Shown piece by piece: positions 1-11,263 of a stretch of 64,000 nt of DNA (positions within the stretch are counted from its first letter, which is position 1; each line of letters begins with the position of its first letter). The notes under the pieces are model-generated. The model searched no databases. It was not told where the DNA came from and saw nothing but the letters and a program-made list of their open reading frames with translations. The DNA comes from Edaphochlamys debaryana (taxonomy: Eukaryota > Chlorophyta > Chlorophyceae > Chlamydomonadales). The stretch is taken from the NCBI GenBank assembly GCA_016858145.1, contig JAEHOE010000089.1, positions 434,001 through 498,000 of the forward strand, read 5' to 3'. The position numbers and the translations under genes were made by a program.

Positions 1-33
1 TTTCTGACTCTTGTGTGCCCTGTGCGCCGTCAG

Positions 34-3000
34 GCTCTGCTGGGGTGCTTCGCCGGCGTCATCACAAAGGAGAATGTGGAGGTACGGCAGGGTGGTGACG
101 GCGGCGTCGGCGTTGCAGGGGTGGCGTGCAGAAGGGGTGGCCTCTGTGCGGTGACGTGCAGCCACTTCACAAACGCGCCTCCGGGCATGCGCACCAATAG
201 TGGGCCCCCTCACTCTGCCGCCCCGTGCCCCCGCCGCCCTCTTGTGGTCGGGCTCCCCGCCCGGGCCTCCTCTCACCTTGTGCCGACTTCCCCACTGCCG
301 CCCCACACTCCCACAGGCAGCCGCCGAAGGGGGACTGGCGCTGGCAAGGCAGGTCGCCAAGAACGCGGGGCCCCTGCTGCCACCCCCAGGTCCGTGCCTT
401 TCGCAGACCCGTGCCAGGCGGATGCCACCGCCTCGCACCCGGTCGGGTCCCTCCCGCTAGCGCCCGTGCTCGCGCACACCAAAGGCCCCGCCTGTTCCAG
501 GGAGGGCACCCCGGCCCCTAATCGGGCCGTCGTCACGTCGCCTCCACGCGGCCGCCCCACCGCTGCTCCCTCCCCGCTCCAAGCCCCCCCTCCCCCCCCT
601 CCCCTTCCCCCCCTGACAGGACCCAACGCCGCCGCGCTGCTGGCCCAGATCATTGAGATGATCCAGGCCACTCAGGAGGCGGAGGCGGAGATGGGGGCGC
701 TGGGGGCCCGGGCCGAGGCGCTGCTGGACCTCATGGACAGATACCAGTGAGCCGGCACTTGGAAGGGGGGGGTGGGGGGGGTGGGGGGGGGAAGCGGGGC
801 GCTGGAGCTTGACACGAGGGCGAATACCCGCTCGAGTGCGTGTGTTTGGAATGCCCGTCCCGGCTGGGGGCAGCTGCTGGTGGGGGGTGGGGTGGGGGAG
901 TGGGGGAGTGCGGGAGTGCGGGTGGGGGGTGGGGGTTGGACGAAGGGGCGAGGGTCCCTTGGGCCCGACACTGGGGCAGCGCCAGGCGTACACCCATCCG
1001 TGGCCCCGTGTGTCCCGCCTGGGCCGTTGCGCCATCGCCCCCTGACAGCCCCCTCTCGCTCCTCAACCCGCATCCAGCTCTCGCCCTACCAAGCCATCCC
1101 AATTCCCCCCCTCCCTCCCCCCCTAACTCCCCTTGCCCTCTCCCCCCTTACCCCCCCAGGAAGAAGATGATGAAGCTGGTACCGGACTGCTCTCGGCCGG
1201 ACGCCGCCGCCGCCCTGGCCAAGACCCTGCAGGCGGACACTGTGTTCGTACAGGAGCTGACAGACCTGGAGACGGAGCTCAAGGTGCGCGGCCGCTCCGG
1301 CTCATCCGTCCCTCGCCGTGTGGGCTTCTGGTGACCCCTGCCGTGTTAGCTGGCGACAGCTGCTCATTAGAGCACACGGGCGCTGAGAGTTCCCATTATC
1401 CAAGAGCGCGCTGTTTAAGTTGGCCTTGATCCGGATCCTTGCCTTACCCCATGCGTGCTGCAGGAGGTCCGGGCCTTCGTCAAGAGCCAGCTGCCGCGCT
1501 GCTTCCTGGGCCGCCTGCTGTCCGCCTCCTCCGACCTGGGCACGTGCGAGTCGTACGTCCGTACGCTGGGGGAGCGGCAGCAGACCCTGCAGACGGCGCT
1601 GCTGCTGGACGTGAGCCGGTTGTCGGGACAGGGGCGTCGTGTCGGCACTTTAGAATGGCAGGGACAGGGGGGGCTCATGGAAGCCTGATGACGCGCACCC
1701 ACAACTCTTCCGTACGGTACTCCATGTGCTCCTTCCCCAACCCCTGCGCCCTTCCTCTCACCCCCTCCCGCAGCCCGACCTGCACCTCACTCCCATTTCC
1801 CCCCCACCCCCCATGCATCACAGGCCGACGTGCGCGACCGCATGGGCCCCTGGCCCCCGCCTGCCTCCCACCCCTTTTTGCATCTCCAGTAATCATGACG
1901 ATCTGCCCGCCTGTCCCCATTATCGCAGGCGGACGTGCGCGACCGCATGGGCCCCTGGCGCTTCATCGAGCAGGTGCATCTGCAGATCTTCTGGGTCACC
2001 TACTACGCCAAGCAGGACGAGGTCTACTGGTGCGACTTCTGGAAGGAGTTCGACACCTGGCTCGCGACCAGCCCCTTCGAGGACGCCGCCGCCGTCGCGG
2101 AGCTGCTCGAGACGCGCGAGGCGCGGCGGCTGTTTGAGCTGCTGGTGGACACGGGCGACGGCGACAGGGTGTCGACCTCGGAGCTGCGGGCGGCCTTCAA
2201 CAGCCGGGCGCCGCTCAAGGAGCAGGTGGGGTGGTGGCGGTTGCCTGTGGGGGGGCAGGGCGTGTGGGTGGTGGGGCGGGGTGGGGGGTTTGGGCAGGAT
2301 TGCCGAGAGTTGGGGCGGGGAAGGGCTGCCCTCACAGGTCAGGTGATGCCCAGTGTTTGCGCGGACCCGAGCTGGCGTGAACTTCCTCACACCCTCCCCC
2401 TCCTTCCCCGTCCTCGCAGATCGAGGCCAAGCTGCAGGGCGCCCTCATCCGCACCGCCCCCATGGCCCCCAGCCCCTTCGACAAGCGCCTGCCCCTCACC
2501 TCCAGCATCAAGCGGGCCCTGCAGGAGGGCATGGGCCCCGTGGTCCTGGTGGGGCCCGGCGGCATGGGCAAGACCACGCTGGCGGCGCACGTGTGCCGTA
2601 CGCTGGCGGCCGAGCAGGCGGATCGGATCCTGCCCGGCGCCTGGATCTGCCTGCGGGCCCTGGCGCCCGACGCCCCCGGCTTCGGCGTGAGCCCCCTGGT
2701 CAAGCGCTTCTGCTCCGCACTCAACGTCAAGGCCGTGGCCACCACAGAGGTGGGTCGAGAGGGGAGGCCGCGGACGCCCTCGGGCCCGGATCGCTCTCCT
2801 AGTCCTAGCGCGCATTGCATGAGAATTCCTAGACTGCAGAGCGCCAAGGCCGTGGCGACCACGGAGTTGCGCCGAGGGAGGCCCCGCGTCAAACGGATCA
2901 ACGCTTGCCAAGTGCTTTATGAACATGCCGCCTCCCCTCCCCTACCTCCGTCCTTTCCCCTCCATCCTCGCCCCCCCAAACCCTTCTCTTCCCTCCCTCC

Positions 3001-5177
3001 TCTCCCTCCTCTCCCCAGGGCTCTGACCTGCTGGTCAACATCGTCAAGAAGATCCGCGGCTTCGTGAAGCGGCCCTCGCTCTCAGCGCTGAGCTTCCGGC
3101 ACTCGGCGCTGTCGGTGCCCAGCCACGGCTCCCTGCGCGCCCCCATGAAGGTGCTGGTGGTGGTGGACGCGGCGGAGGAGGCGCTGCGCAGCGAGAGCGG
3201 CAAGGCGGCGCTGAGGGAGCTCATACAGCAGGTGGGCACCGGTCGGCCAAGGGGGGAGGGGTGGAACGTGGAACATGGAACATGGAACAACCCAAGCGGC
3301 TGAGGGTGCAGAGCAGCTTGCGGCGGGGCGAGATACCGCTTGTATGGGCGAGACCGGGGCGGCAGGTAGCGAACCCCGTTGGCCCTCCCGCCCTGAGCCT
3401 GCTCTTTGTTTTCCATTACGCCCCCATCCGCCTTTCTCCCCCCCTTCCGCCCCACCCAACCATAGATCGACTCTGTGGACGAGGTGCGGCTGCTCATCAC
3501 CTCGCGCGTGCGGCTGCCGTTCGCTGGCATGGTGGAGCGAGCGGTGGGCCCCCTGGAGGAGGACGAGGCGCGGCGCCTGGTCATGGAGGAGCTGGGGCTG
3601 GGGCGGGAGGAGGCGGCGGCGCTGGCGCGGCAGTGCGGCTGCGTGCCGCTGGTGCTGGCGCTGGCGCTGGGAGCGAGGAAGAAGCACCTGGCGCTGGTAG
3701 GTAGAGGGTGGGTGGGTGGGGGGCCGAAGGGGGGAGAGGAGGGGGGACGGAGGGTGTGTATGGGCGTGTCATCAGGTTGCCGGCGAGGCTATGTGTTAGT
3801 TTGAGTCGGACCTCAACGCTCAGCGGCGCATGCATGCATGCCACACTCCCTTTTCTGTATCTAAGCTCGCCTCGCCACCCCTGCCCTCCCACCCCCGTCA
3901 ACAAGCCCCAGGACTTCGACCGCCTGCCCACGGCCGAGCTCTCACCCTCGGAGTCCTGCTGCCCCGACGCCCTCGCAACCGCCGTCGCGGGCTCCACCGA
4001 GACCACCCTCCGCGCCCTCAACAACGAGGAGCACAAGTACCTCATCGGCCAGCTTGTGCTCGGCTTCCGCGCCACCTTCACTCTCGAAGAGGCGAAGCTG
4101 CGGCTGAGCACCTCGCTCGAAAAGACCAAGAGGCTGATGGACACGCTGTGCGAGTACGGCATTGCGGCCATGGTGCAGGAGCCGAAGAGCTTCGCCATTC
4201 ACAAGCCGGTGTGGGATGCGGTCAAGGCGCTGGGCTGGACAAAAAAGGCGCAGCCCGGGACCCCGCAGGACTCTGCAGGAGAGCACGGTCAGCCGCTCGA
4301 GGCAGCGGCGCTGGCCCCGCCGCCCCACACCGACGGCCGCAGCTCCGCCGCCTCCGTCGCCTCCGCCACCTCCGCGGCATCCGCCGCCTCCGCCGCCTCC
4401 GTCACCTCTGCCACCTCCGCCGCCTCCGCCACCTCCGCTGCATCTGCCGCCTCCGCCGCCACCTATGGCTCGGGCCTCACGAGCTGGAGCGAGTCCGACC
4501 GCGGCTCGGGCAGCTCGGCCGCCTCGGGGCTGCCGCAGCGGGGCTCCACCTTTGGCTCTGAGCCGCCGGCGCCTGAACCCTCGAGCCCCGTGGAGCAGCG
4601 CAAGCGCTCCGTGGGACCATCACAGGCGTGGAAGGCGGCGCGGCCCGAGCCCCTGTGCGTCCGGCCCCGTGACCCCAGCGCAGACGGCCGCAGCCCCGCC
4701 TGCGCCGGCACCCCCGTTGCTGCCCCCACGACCACCGGCGGCCGCCGCACGCACAGCACGGGTCTGGACAGCAGTGGCTCTGAGCGGTCTGCAGTTGTAA
4801 GCAGCAGACCGAACACGGCCAGGACGGAGCGGTGCACGCCCTGCGGCTTCGGGCCCGCGGCGGCCGAGGCTGATGAGGCGGTGCTCTCACCTCAGCGGCC
4901 CCGGCCCGCCCGGAGCTGCTACAGGCGCGGCCGAGTGCCCGTCGGCCGCCGGAGCATGTACCGCCGCCGCCTCTCGTTGGAGCTCAAGCGCGCACAGGCG
5001 GTAGCGGCGGTGGCGGCGGAGGCGGCAGAGGAGGCCGCCAAGCAGCGCCCGCCGCCGCCGGCGCCTTGTCAGCGGCCGCCTGCTCCGCTGGGCCTGGTGC
5101 TCGGGGCGCTGAAGCAGGTCCCGCGCTGGGGCCTGGGGCTGCTGGTGCTGCACGTGGCCCTCAGGGGCAGGCGGTGA
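34..5177 (+). CDS. 4HB-like / EF-hand / NB-ARC / winged-helix STAND ATPase (copy 1, 5' partial)
   Basis: Ten visible exons stay in phase: 34-81, 317-389, 620-746, 1160-1283, 1464-1610, 1929-2225, 2420-2749, 3019-3231, 3466-3696 and 3912-5177, giving 951 residues. The start lies upstream of the window. Residues ~40-173 form an Ala/Leu-rich helical region whose layout resembles the four-helix bundle of MLKL/HeLo/MCAfunc cell-death domains (inference). A degenerate EF-hand loop, DTGDGDRVSTSE, lies at ~250. The NB-ARC ATPase shows a P-loop GPGGMGKTT (~317-325), Walker B KVLVVVDAAEE (~426-436), the LLITSR sensor and a GLPL-like CGCVPLVLAL. A winged-helix region (~565-640) follows, then an Ala/Ser/Thr-rich linker and a hydrophobic segment close to the C-terminus (VPRWGLGLLVLHVAL) that could be a tail anchor. 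There are no LRR or WD repeats. STAND proteins are nucleotide-switched signalling ATPases. The family call is firm, the pathway is not. A tandem relative follows at 8389. Confidence 0.85.
4333..4464 (+). repeat. Ala/Ser/Thr triplet repeat in the NB-ARC gene
   Basis: Repeated tccgcc, tccgcg and tccacc-type triplets encode runs of S-A-A, S-A-T and S-V. The tract sits just after the winged helix and probably forms a disordered linker to the C-terminal hydrophobic segment. Expansion by slippage is likely. The paralogue lacks this region. Confidence 0.85.
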
Positions 5178-6538
5178 TGAGGAGAGAAAGAAGCTTACAC
5201 AGGCCGAGGACTCCTCAGACTCCTCCTGCTCGGAGCAGGGACCACCGGCCTAGCCAGATGCACAGAAAGCAATAGCAGCAGCTTCGGGGGGCAGGGCATA
5301 CATTCATGAGCTGAGGGGGCGTGCGAGTGCAAGATTTGGACGGGAGTGACTCTGGGACGTGAGGAAGGGCGGCTGATCTGGCCTTTGGGGTGCCAGTTGG
5401 TTGCAACTGGACATGAGGGCTGCGTCGTTTGATGGTATGGAAATTTATCATGGCACATCAGGGCCTAGGCAAGGCTAGCGACTGTGTGAGTAATCAGGCA
5501 GGCAGGTGGGCAAGCGGCGTGCCCTGTGACGGTACATGGTTGGGATGTGTCTCAGCACGTATACATACAGACACGCTGCGGTCCAAGCGTGCGTTGTTTC
5601 ATAGACTGCTTCAGGGCAAACGTGCGGTATCATGATACGAGCGGTGGGATGGGCAAGTACTGAATTTGGGAGCCGTGCCGGGGCGGGGTGTGGGTCTCTT
5701 ACGAAACACCGCACCGTGCTGGTGCGTTGGGTTATCCGCTGAAAGGCAGAGGTAGGACAGCTTGACTACTGTATGAGGTTGGTCCTGGTGGCTCGGGTAG
5801 GACAGATCAACCGTATGGGCTCGCTGGGATGCACGTGCTGTGAGGGTTCCTGTGGGCGGATTGGCCTAATTTGGCCTAGTTTGGCGGCGGGCCCCGGTCG
5901 GTGCACATGTGGCTTGCCGAGTTGCGCACTGCACGGAACCGCACCGTTGGTTCAGCGTGGTGGTTATGCTAGTCCGGGATGACACACTCAGGGGTGACAA
6001 GACTGGATGCCGCCCTGACGCTTAAAGTCTCGGGTCTTTCCTACCAGCCGGTGAACACACAGCCGGGCGGGGGCCTCAACGTAAGCTGTGTCATTGGCAC
6101 CGCTTATGCCACAAATATCAGACATGAAGGCGACGGAACGCTGCCCCTGCTTCTCTCCCTGGGCTTCCCTGGGCGCGGCCGGGGCTCAGCGGCTCGCACC
6201 CCGGGTGCGAGGGGCTGGAGGGCCTCCACCCAGCCCCTCCTCCCCGCCTGAGGCCCCCATCCTCCCCGGGCTCCGCCCACCAAACTGTCGTCTGTCCTCA
6301 AGGCCCCAAGGCCCCGGCCCGCGCGGTCTTCGCCCACCTCACCCCACCGTCTCAACCATCTCCTTATGGACTGCCATGGTGTTTGCACCAAAGCCCCAAG
6401 CTGGTCGCAAACTTGTAGAGCTCTCGCGACGCGACACGGCTCAGTTGGGTAATCGCAACACTTCCGCGAAGGCGTGTGTCGACCCGGTCTCACCTTGCTG
6501 GGGGCCCATGTCCAGACTTTGAGCCCGCTGAGCACCAC

Positions 6539-6621
6539 ACACCCCCGCTCTGACTAGATTCCTGAACACATCCGAGTACTTGCATCTCAGCCACTTAAAA
6601 TCCTAGTCAGAGTGGGGGTGT
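6539..6621. repeat. Inverted repeat, 19-bp arms
   Basis: The arm at 6539-6557 (acacccccgctctgactag) is the reverse complement of 6603-6621 with a single mismatch, around a 45-base loop. It could be a hairpin, a terminator-like structure or the remains of a small inverted-repeat element. No target-site duplication is obvious. Confidence 0.8.
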
Positions 6622-6912
6622 CATGCCGTACAGCCCTTGCCGTACAAGGGGTCTGGAGGCGTGGTTTGGGGGTCAGGACCCCCATCTGGCCTCCTCCGCT
6701 GGCGGCAATCGGCTCCATTAGCCTGGTTATAGTCTAGGGGTGACATGTGCCGCTTTGCAACTCCTAGTTCGCTCGCTACTGAGGGTGCGCCGGCATGGGC
6801 GGGAAGGGGGCGTGCCGCCAACCGACCGCCGGAGCCCTTCTAAGTAGCCACCGCGCCATTTCCGGGAATTCTTATGCTAACAGGAGGCCATATGAACAGG
6901 TCTGACTCGGTT

Positions 6913-6924
6913 TGGTATCAGAGG
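6913..6924 (+). mobile_element. tRNA-iMet-type primer-binding-site motif (possible LTR retroelement relic)
   Basis: The motif TGGTATCAGAGG nearly matches the 3' end of initiator methionine tRNA that plant and algal LTR retroelements use as primer. No gag or pol reading frame and no clear LTR pair were found around it. If real, it marks a decayed or very short (TRIM-like) element. A chance match is possible. Confidence 0.3.
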
Positions 6925-8388
6925 TCGCTGGGACTGCGATTTTGCAACATGCGGACCGTCGACGCGCTCGCCTGCGTCTTTGGGCCAGCCCATATCGTCC
7001 CAACGGCTTTCATGTCATCAAAATATGTGTCCCACGCCTCTCCTTGAGGGGCCAAGTGCCCCAGAGCATTTCGCGAGAATCCCAGCGACTAGGCATCAGC
7101 AGGCCGCTCCCGCACTCGCTTGTGACACCATGGAGGTATATATAACTTTAGGGCTGGTCGGAAGTTTGGACATGGCCGGGTGTATGGCACGGGCGGAAGT
7201 GAGACCGGGTCGGCGTGTGTCGGTCGGCATGTCGGGCTCGGAGCCCCGGACTCCCTGCTGGGCCCCCGAAGTAAGCTTGACATGCAGTGTCACAGCAAGA
7301 CGTGCCACTGCTGTTATGCTATGGATGTCGGGGTCGGGGTCATCGCGAACACCAGCAGGCAGGGGCCGCGGGGCCCCGAGCAGGAGGGCCCCTCTTGACC
7401 CCGAGGGGCCGCCCCCTGGCGAACACTACACGCCTGTCGGACCCGACCTCCCCCACCGCGCTTGCCGGCCTTTGTTCTTCCTCCCCGCCATCATACATCA
7501 TACAGGGGGTAAAACCCCGACACACGCACACGCTCCAAAAACAGAGCTGTCGACCTGGAGCAAATGCTGCCATAGTGAGAGCGCTCCTGTGAATGTCCTC
7601 GCTGACGTTGACGTCCGATACGTGTTCAATTTTCGTCGCTTGCAAGCGCGGGCGCCACTTTTCCCCCCTATGCCACCCTGGCCCTAAGTCTAGACCTGAG
7701 GCCATATCTAACCATGCCGGTAAAGCGCTGAGTGCTGAGCGCTGAGAGCCTGGGTGATTTGGCGATTCGTACGGCGGTCGCTGGACCGTTCTCTGTCGCT
7801 ATTGGCCGCAGAGCCTCCTGGACGCCTCCCAGACGTACACTCCTACATTATATAGCTTTGGGGATATACTACCAAGCCTTTTAAGGCTGTTGGCCGTCTT
7901 GGTCGTGAGAACCATTCGGTCGCGTTTACGCCCCAGTGGACCATTCCACAAGCTCACAAGCACAAGCTAGCGCTCCTGACCAGGCAGCGCCCGGTGCTGA
8001 CATCAACCGTGGTCGGGTGAGGCGCATTGTTTGTCGCCAGCCAGACATCCGCCAGCTGTCAAGTCCAGCGGTGCACGTAATAAGTGCCAAAGGGAGGATA
8101 ACACAGCGAACCACATGAAGGCATACAATCTGGACTTGTCGGGGCTGCTGTCACGGCGGCGTGCACGGGCTCCTGACCTGCTGGTTCGCATCCCCCACCG
8201 GCCCCCAGGCTGTAGCTGCCCGCCGAGACGAGTAGCGGCAGCAGTGCGATGGAGACCTTGACGGTAAATAGCTTGAACAAGGTGTTGGGGCACGTTGCAG
8301 GGCTCACTGCGCGCTTGCTGAGGTCAGCTAAGAGGGGTTGTCAGCGGGCTGCTGCTCGGTCGCTCCATCCATCCTGCGAAATGCGCAG

Positions 8389-11263
8389 GCCGTCTTGTAG
8401 TGCTTGAAGGGAGTCGCCACGAAGGAGAACGTCGATGTGAGAGTGGGGTAACTTCGGACGTTCGATTGCCCTTCCCCGCATCCCGTGCTGATGCACTACT
8501 CTTCCTAAGCTCGCCCTTGACTTCCCCGCCCGCCGCCCACTCAGGCGGCCGCCAAGGGCGGGCTCACTGCGGCCCAGTTGGTTGCAAGGAGGGTTGGGCC
8601 CCTGCTTCCGCCCCCGGGTACGTTTGTGTCGTTGCAAGCGTCATTGACCATGGAGAACTCGTACGTGCTGCTGTTGTGCTCTGTTGAGACTACATGTGTG
8701 TTACCCACCGCCGCAGGACCCACCGCGGCGGAGCTGCTGGCGCAGATCATCGATCTCGTGCAGGCTACGCATGCCGCCAAGGAGGACATGAAGGCCTTGG
8801 GAACCAAGGCGAAGGCCCTGCAAGTCCTCCTCGAACGCTACGAGTAAGCCTGGCTCGCTCAGACCACCTGCGCAAAACATACATACACCCGGCCCACCGG
8901 CAACCCTTGCTTCTCCCCTGCTTCTTTCGGCCCCGTCGCGCACCCACAGGGTCAAGATGCGCGGGCTCGTGCCCAACAGCAGTGCCAAGCCCGAGGCGGC
9001 CGCGGCCGTGTTCGAAGTCCTGAAGGGCGACACCGTCTTCGTGGAGGAGCTCACGGGCCTGCAGAAGGACCTGCAGGTGAGCTGGCGTTCAACGCCAGCG
9101 CGGGCTGGCCCCAACTTGGGGCCCCAAGTTAGTTGGGGCTCTTTCTTTAGTTGGTCGACATCAGACTGGCGTTGAGAGCTAGCATCTTGCAACCGTAGTG
9201 GGGGCTGGACCGAGTCTGGGCTGCACCCTTGTTTATTACGTGCCCACTTGGCCTGCCCTGTCAGGACGTCCTGAACTTCGTCAAGACCCGCCTCCCGCGC
9301 AACTTCTTTGAGCGCTGCTTCTCCGCTTCGGGTGACTCCAGCGCGTGTGAGTCCTACGTCAAGAAGCTCGACGACCGGCACCGGTCCCTGCAGACGGCGC
9401 TCATGCTGGACGTGAGTGATAGCGAGGGTTGCTTACTTCGGGCTTGTTCTGATTCCAAGAGGTTCTGGAGAGGGCGGGTATGTACACGGGTTTTCCTAGA
9501 GGTAGGGGGGCGCTTGCTTGCTAGCACCTGCTGCCAGGCGATCTCCCTCCTGTGCCTGCTTGTCCCTCACTCTTCCGTGCCGCTGGATCCTCACAGGCCA
9601 CCGTTCAGGACCGCAAGGGCCCCTGGCGCTTCATTGAGCAAATCCACGTGCAGACCTTCTGGATCACCTGCTATCTGGACTGCAAAAAGGTCAACTGGCG
9701 GGACTTCTGGAAGGAGTTCGACGCCTGGCTGGCAACCAACCCCTTCACCGACGCAAAGGCGGTGGAGGAGCTGCTTGAGACGCGTGAGGCGCGCAAGCTG
9801 TTCCAGCTGCTGGTGGACCTGGACGACGATGACAAGGTGTCCACGTCGGAGCTGCGGGCAGCCTTCCACGGCGAAACCCCCCTCAAGGAGCAGGTGCGTT
9901 AATGGGCTGCTTTTGTGCGTTTGAGGCTGGCTGCGTTGGCTCGCAGCCTTTGCCGTACCCCTCCTATTCCACGCCATTCCCTCCTGTCCCCACTCCATGG
10001 CTGCAGATCGAGGCGAAGCTGCAGGGTGCTCTCGTGCGCACTGCCCCGGTGCAGCCAGAGCTCTACGAGAAGCGCGTTGAGCTCATGAGCACCATCAAGG
10101 AGGCCCTGCTGGACGGCAAGGGCCCCGTGGTCCTGGTGGGCGCGGGTGGCATGGGCAAGACGGCCCTGGCGGCTCACGTGTGCACCTGGCCAAGCAGCGG
10201 AAGGACAACGTGCTTCCAGGGGCCTGGGTGGACCTGCGGGGTCTGGCACGCGATGCGCCGGGTTTCGGAGTCAGCCCAGTCGCCACACAGTTCTGCTCCG
10301 CCCTCAACGTCAACTCATCTACTCTGCAGGCGCGCTTGGGGGGGTTGACATGTGTCGCAGCAGGAAGCGTTCTTGTTGCTGTCTTGAATGCGAACACACA
10401 CCACTTCATGCTCGCCTGCCTCTGAATGCGCACTGGCTGTGCGTGCCCTCTCTCCTTCCCGCGGCCAGGGCAGCGCCCTGCTAGAGGGCATCGTGAAGAC
10501 GGTCAAGGCCTACGCGAAGGCGACCTCTGCTGCTGACTCCTGCTTGGACTGCATCGCTCCCATGGAGGCCCTTGTCGTTGTCGACGCTGCCGAAGAGGCC
10601 CTGTGGAACGAGTCTGCGAGCGGTCCGCTTCAGACGCTAATCAAGGAGGTGAGTCGTACCGATTGGCAAGGGAAGAGGCAAGGCAGCTCAGCCCAGTGCA
10701 ATTAGTGCTTCCTGGCCGTACTGCTCACGTCCTCCCGCGTGTGATGCCCACGTGCTTCTCCCCTCGCCGCTGCAGATCAGCAACGTGCCCGAAGTTCGCC
10801 TGCTCATCACCTCTCGCGAGAAGCTGCAGCTTGAGGTCAAGGGCCTGGTGGAGGTGGCCGTGGGGCCGATGACGGAGCACGAGGCCAAGAACCTAGCCAT
10901 CAAGGCCCTGGGTATGCGCGGCGACGATGCGCTGACGCTGGCCAAGCACTGCGGCTGTGTGCCGCTGGTGCTACAGCTTGCTATCAGTGCGCGGCAATGC
11001 AATCTCGGCCTGGTGGGTGCCTAGAGCGGTTCAGCTGGGTGGGGATCATGTGTGCGGGGCGCAGCGGCCGGCAGCAACGTCCCTTGCTTGCTCACTGGTG
11101 GCACCAGCACCTGACACGTCACCCTGACCCCGCACCCCGTCTCAATGGCGCCACCCGTCATCCCGCCCTTACCCAGGACCCTAAGATGCTGCCCACGTCT
11201 GGGGCCGGCCTTGATTGCTCTGCCAGCGCCGTGGTGGGCGCCATGGGAAAGGCCCCAACGTGA
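8389..11263 (+). pseudogene. Tandem paralogue of the NB-ARC gene, probably degenerate (copy 2)
   Basis: The exons parallel copy 1 almost exactly: 8389-8436, 8545-8617, 8717-8843, 8950-9076, 9265-9411, 9597-9893, 10007-10329, 10469-10648, 10776-11012 and 11177-11263. It keeps the helical N-terminal region, a better EF-hand loop (DLDDDDKVSTSE), a P-loop (GAGGMGKTA), Walker B (ALVVVDAAEEAL), LLITSR and CGCVPLVLQL. Defects: the first recognised exon carries an in-frame TAG at 8398-8400, avoidable only by using that AG as acceptor; exon 10007-10329 has lost one base near 10178, so the frame breaks after the P-loop; the donor at 10330 is GC rather than GT; and the last exon ends after 28 residues, removing the winged helix and tail. 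Most likely a decaying duplicate. An assembly error could explain the single-base loss alone. Confidence 0.8.

Larger units (their letters stand above)
5178..8388. other. Spacer between the tandem NB-ARC copies
   Basis: No supported gene. It should hold the 3' UTR of copy 1 and the 5' part of copy 2. Composition is less C-rich than the introns of copy 1. I found no TGTAA on the + strand here. It contains the 19-bp hairpin at 6539-6621, a PBS-like motif at 6913-6924 and TATA-like runs at about 7135 and 7846. A possible first exon of copy 2 starts at the ATG at 8249 (METLTVNSLNKVLGHVAGL), but I could not join it in phase to the next exon. Confidence 0.55.

Noticed and set aside
7131..7160. TATA box of an additional gene at ~7180-7690
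   Set aside because: The following frames have no start context, splice structure or motif. The AT-rich run alone is weak evidence.
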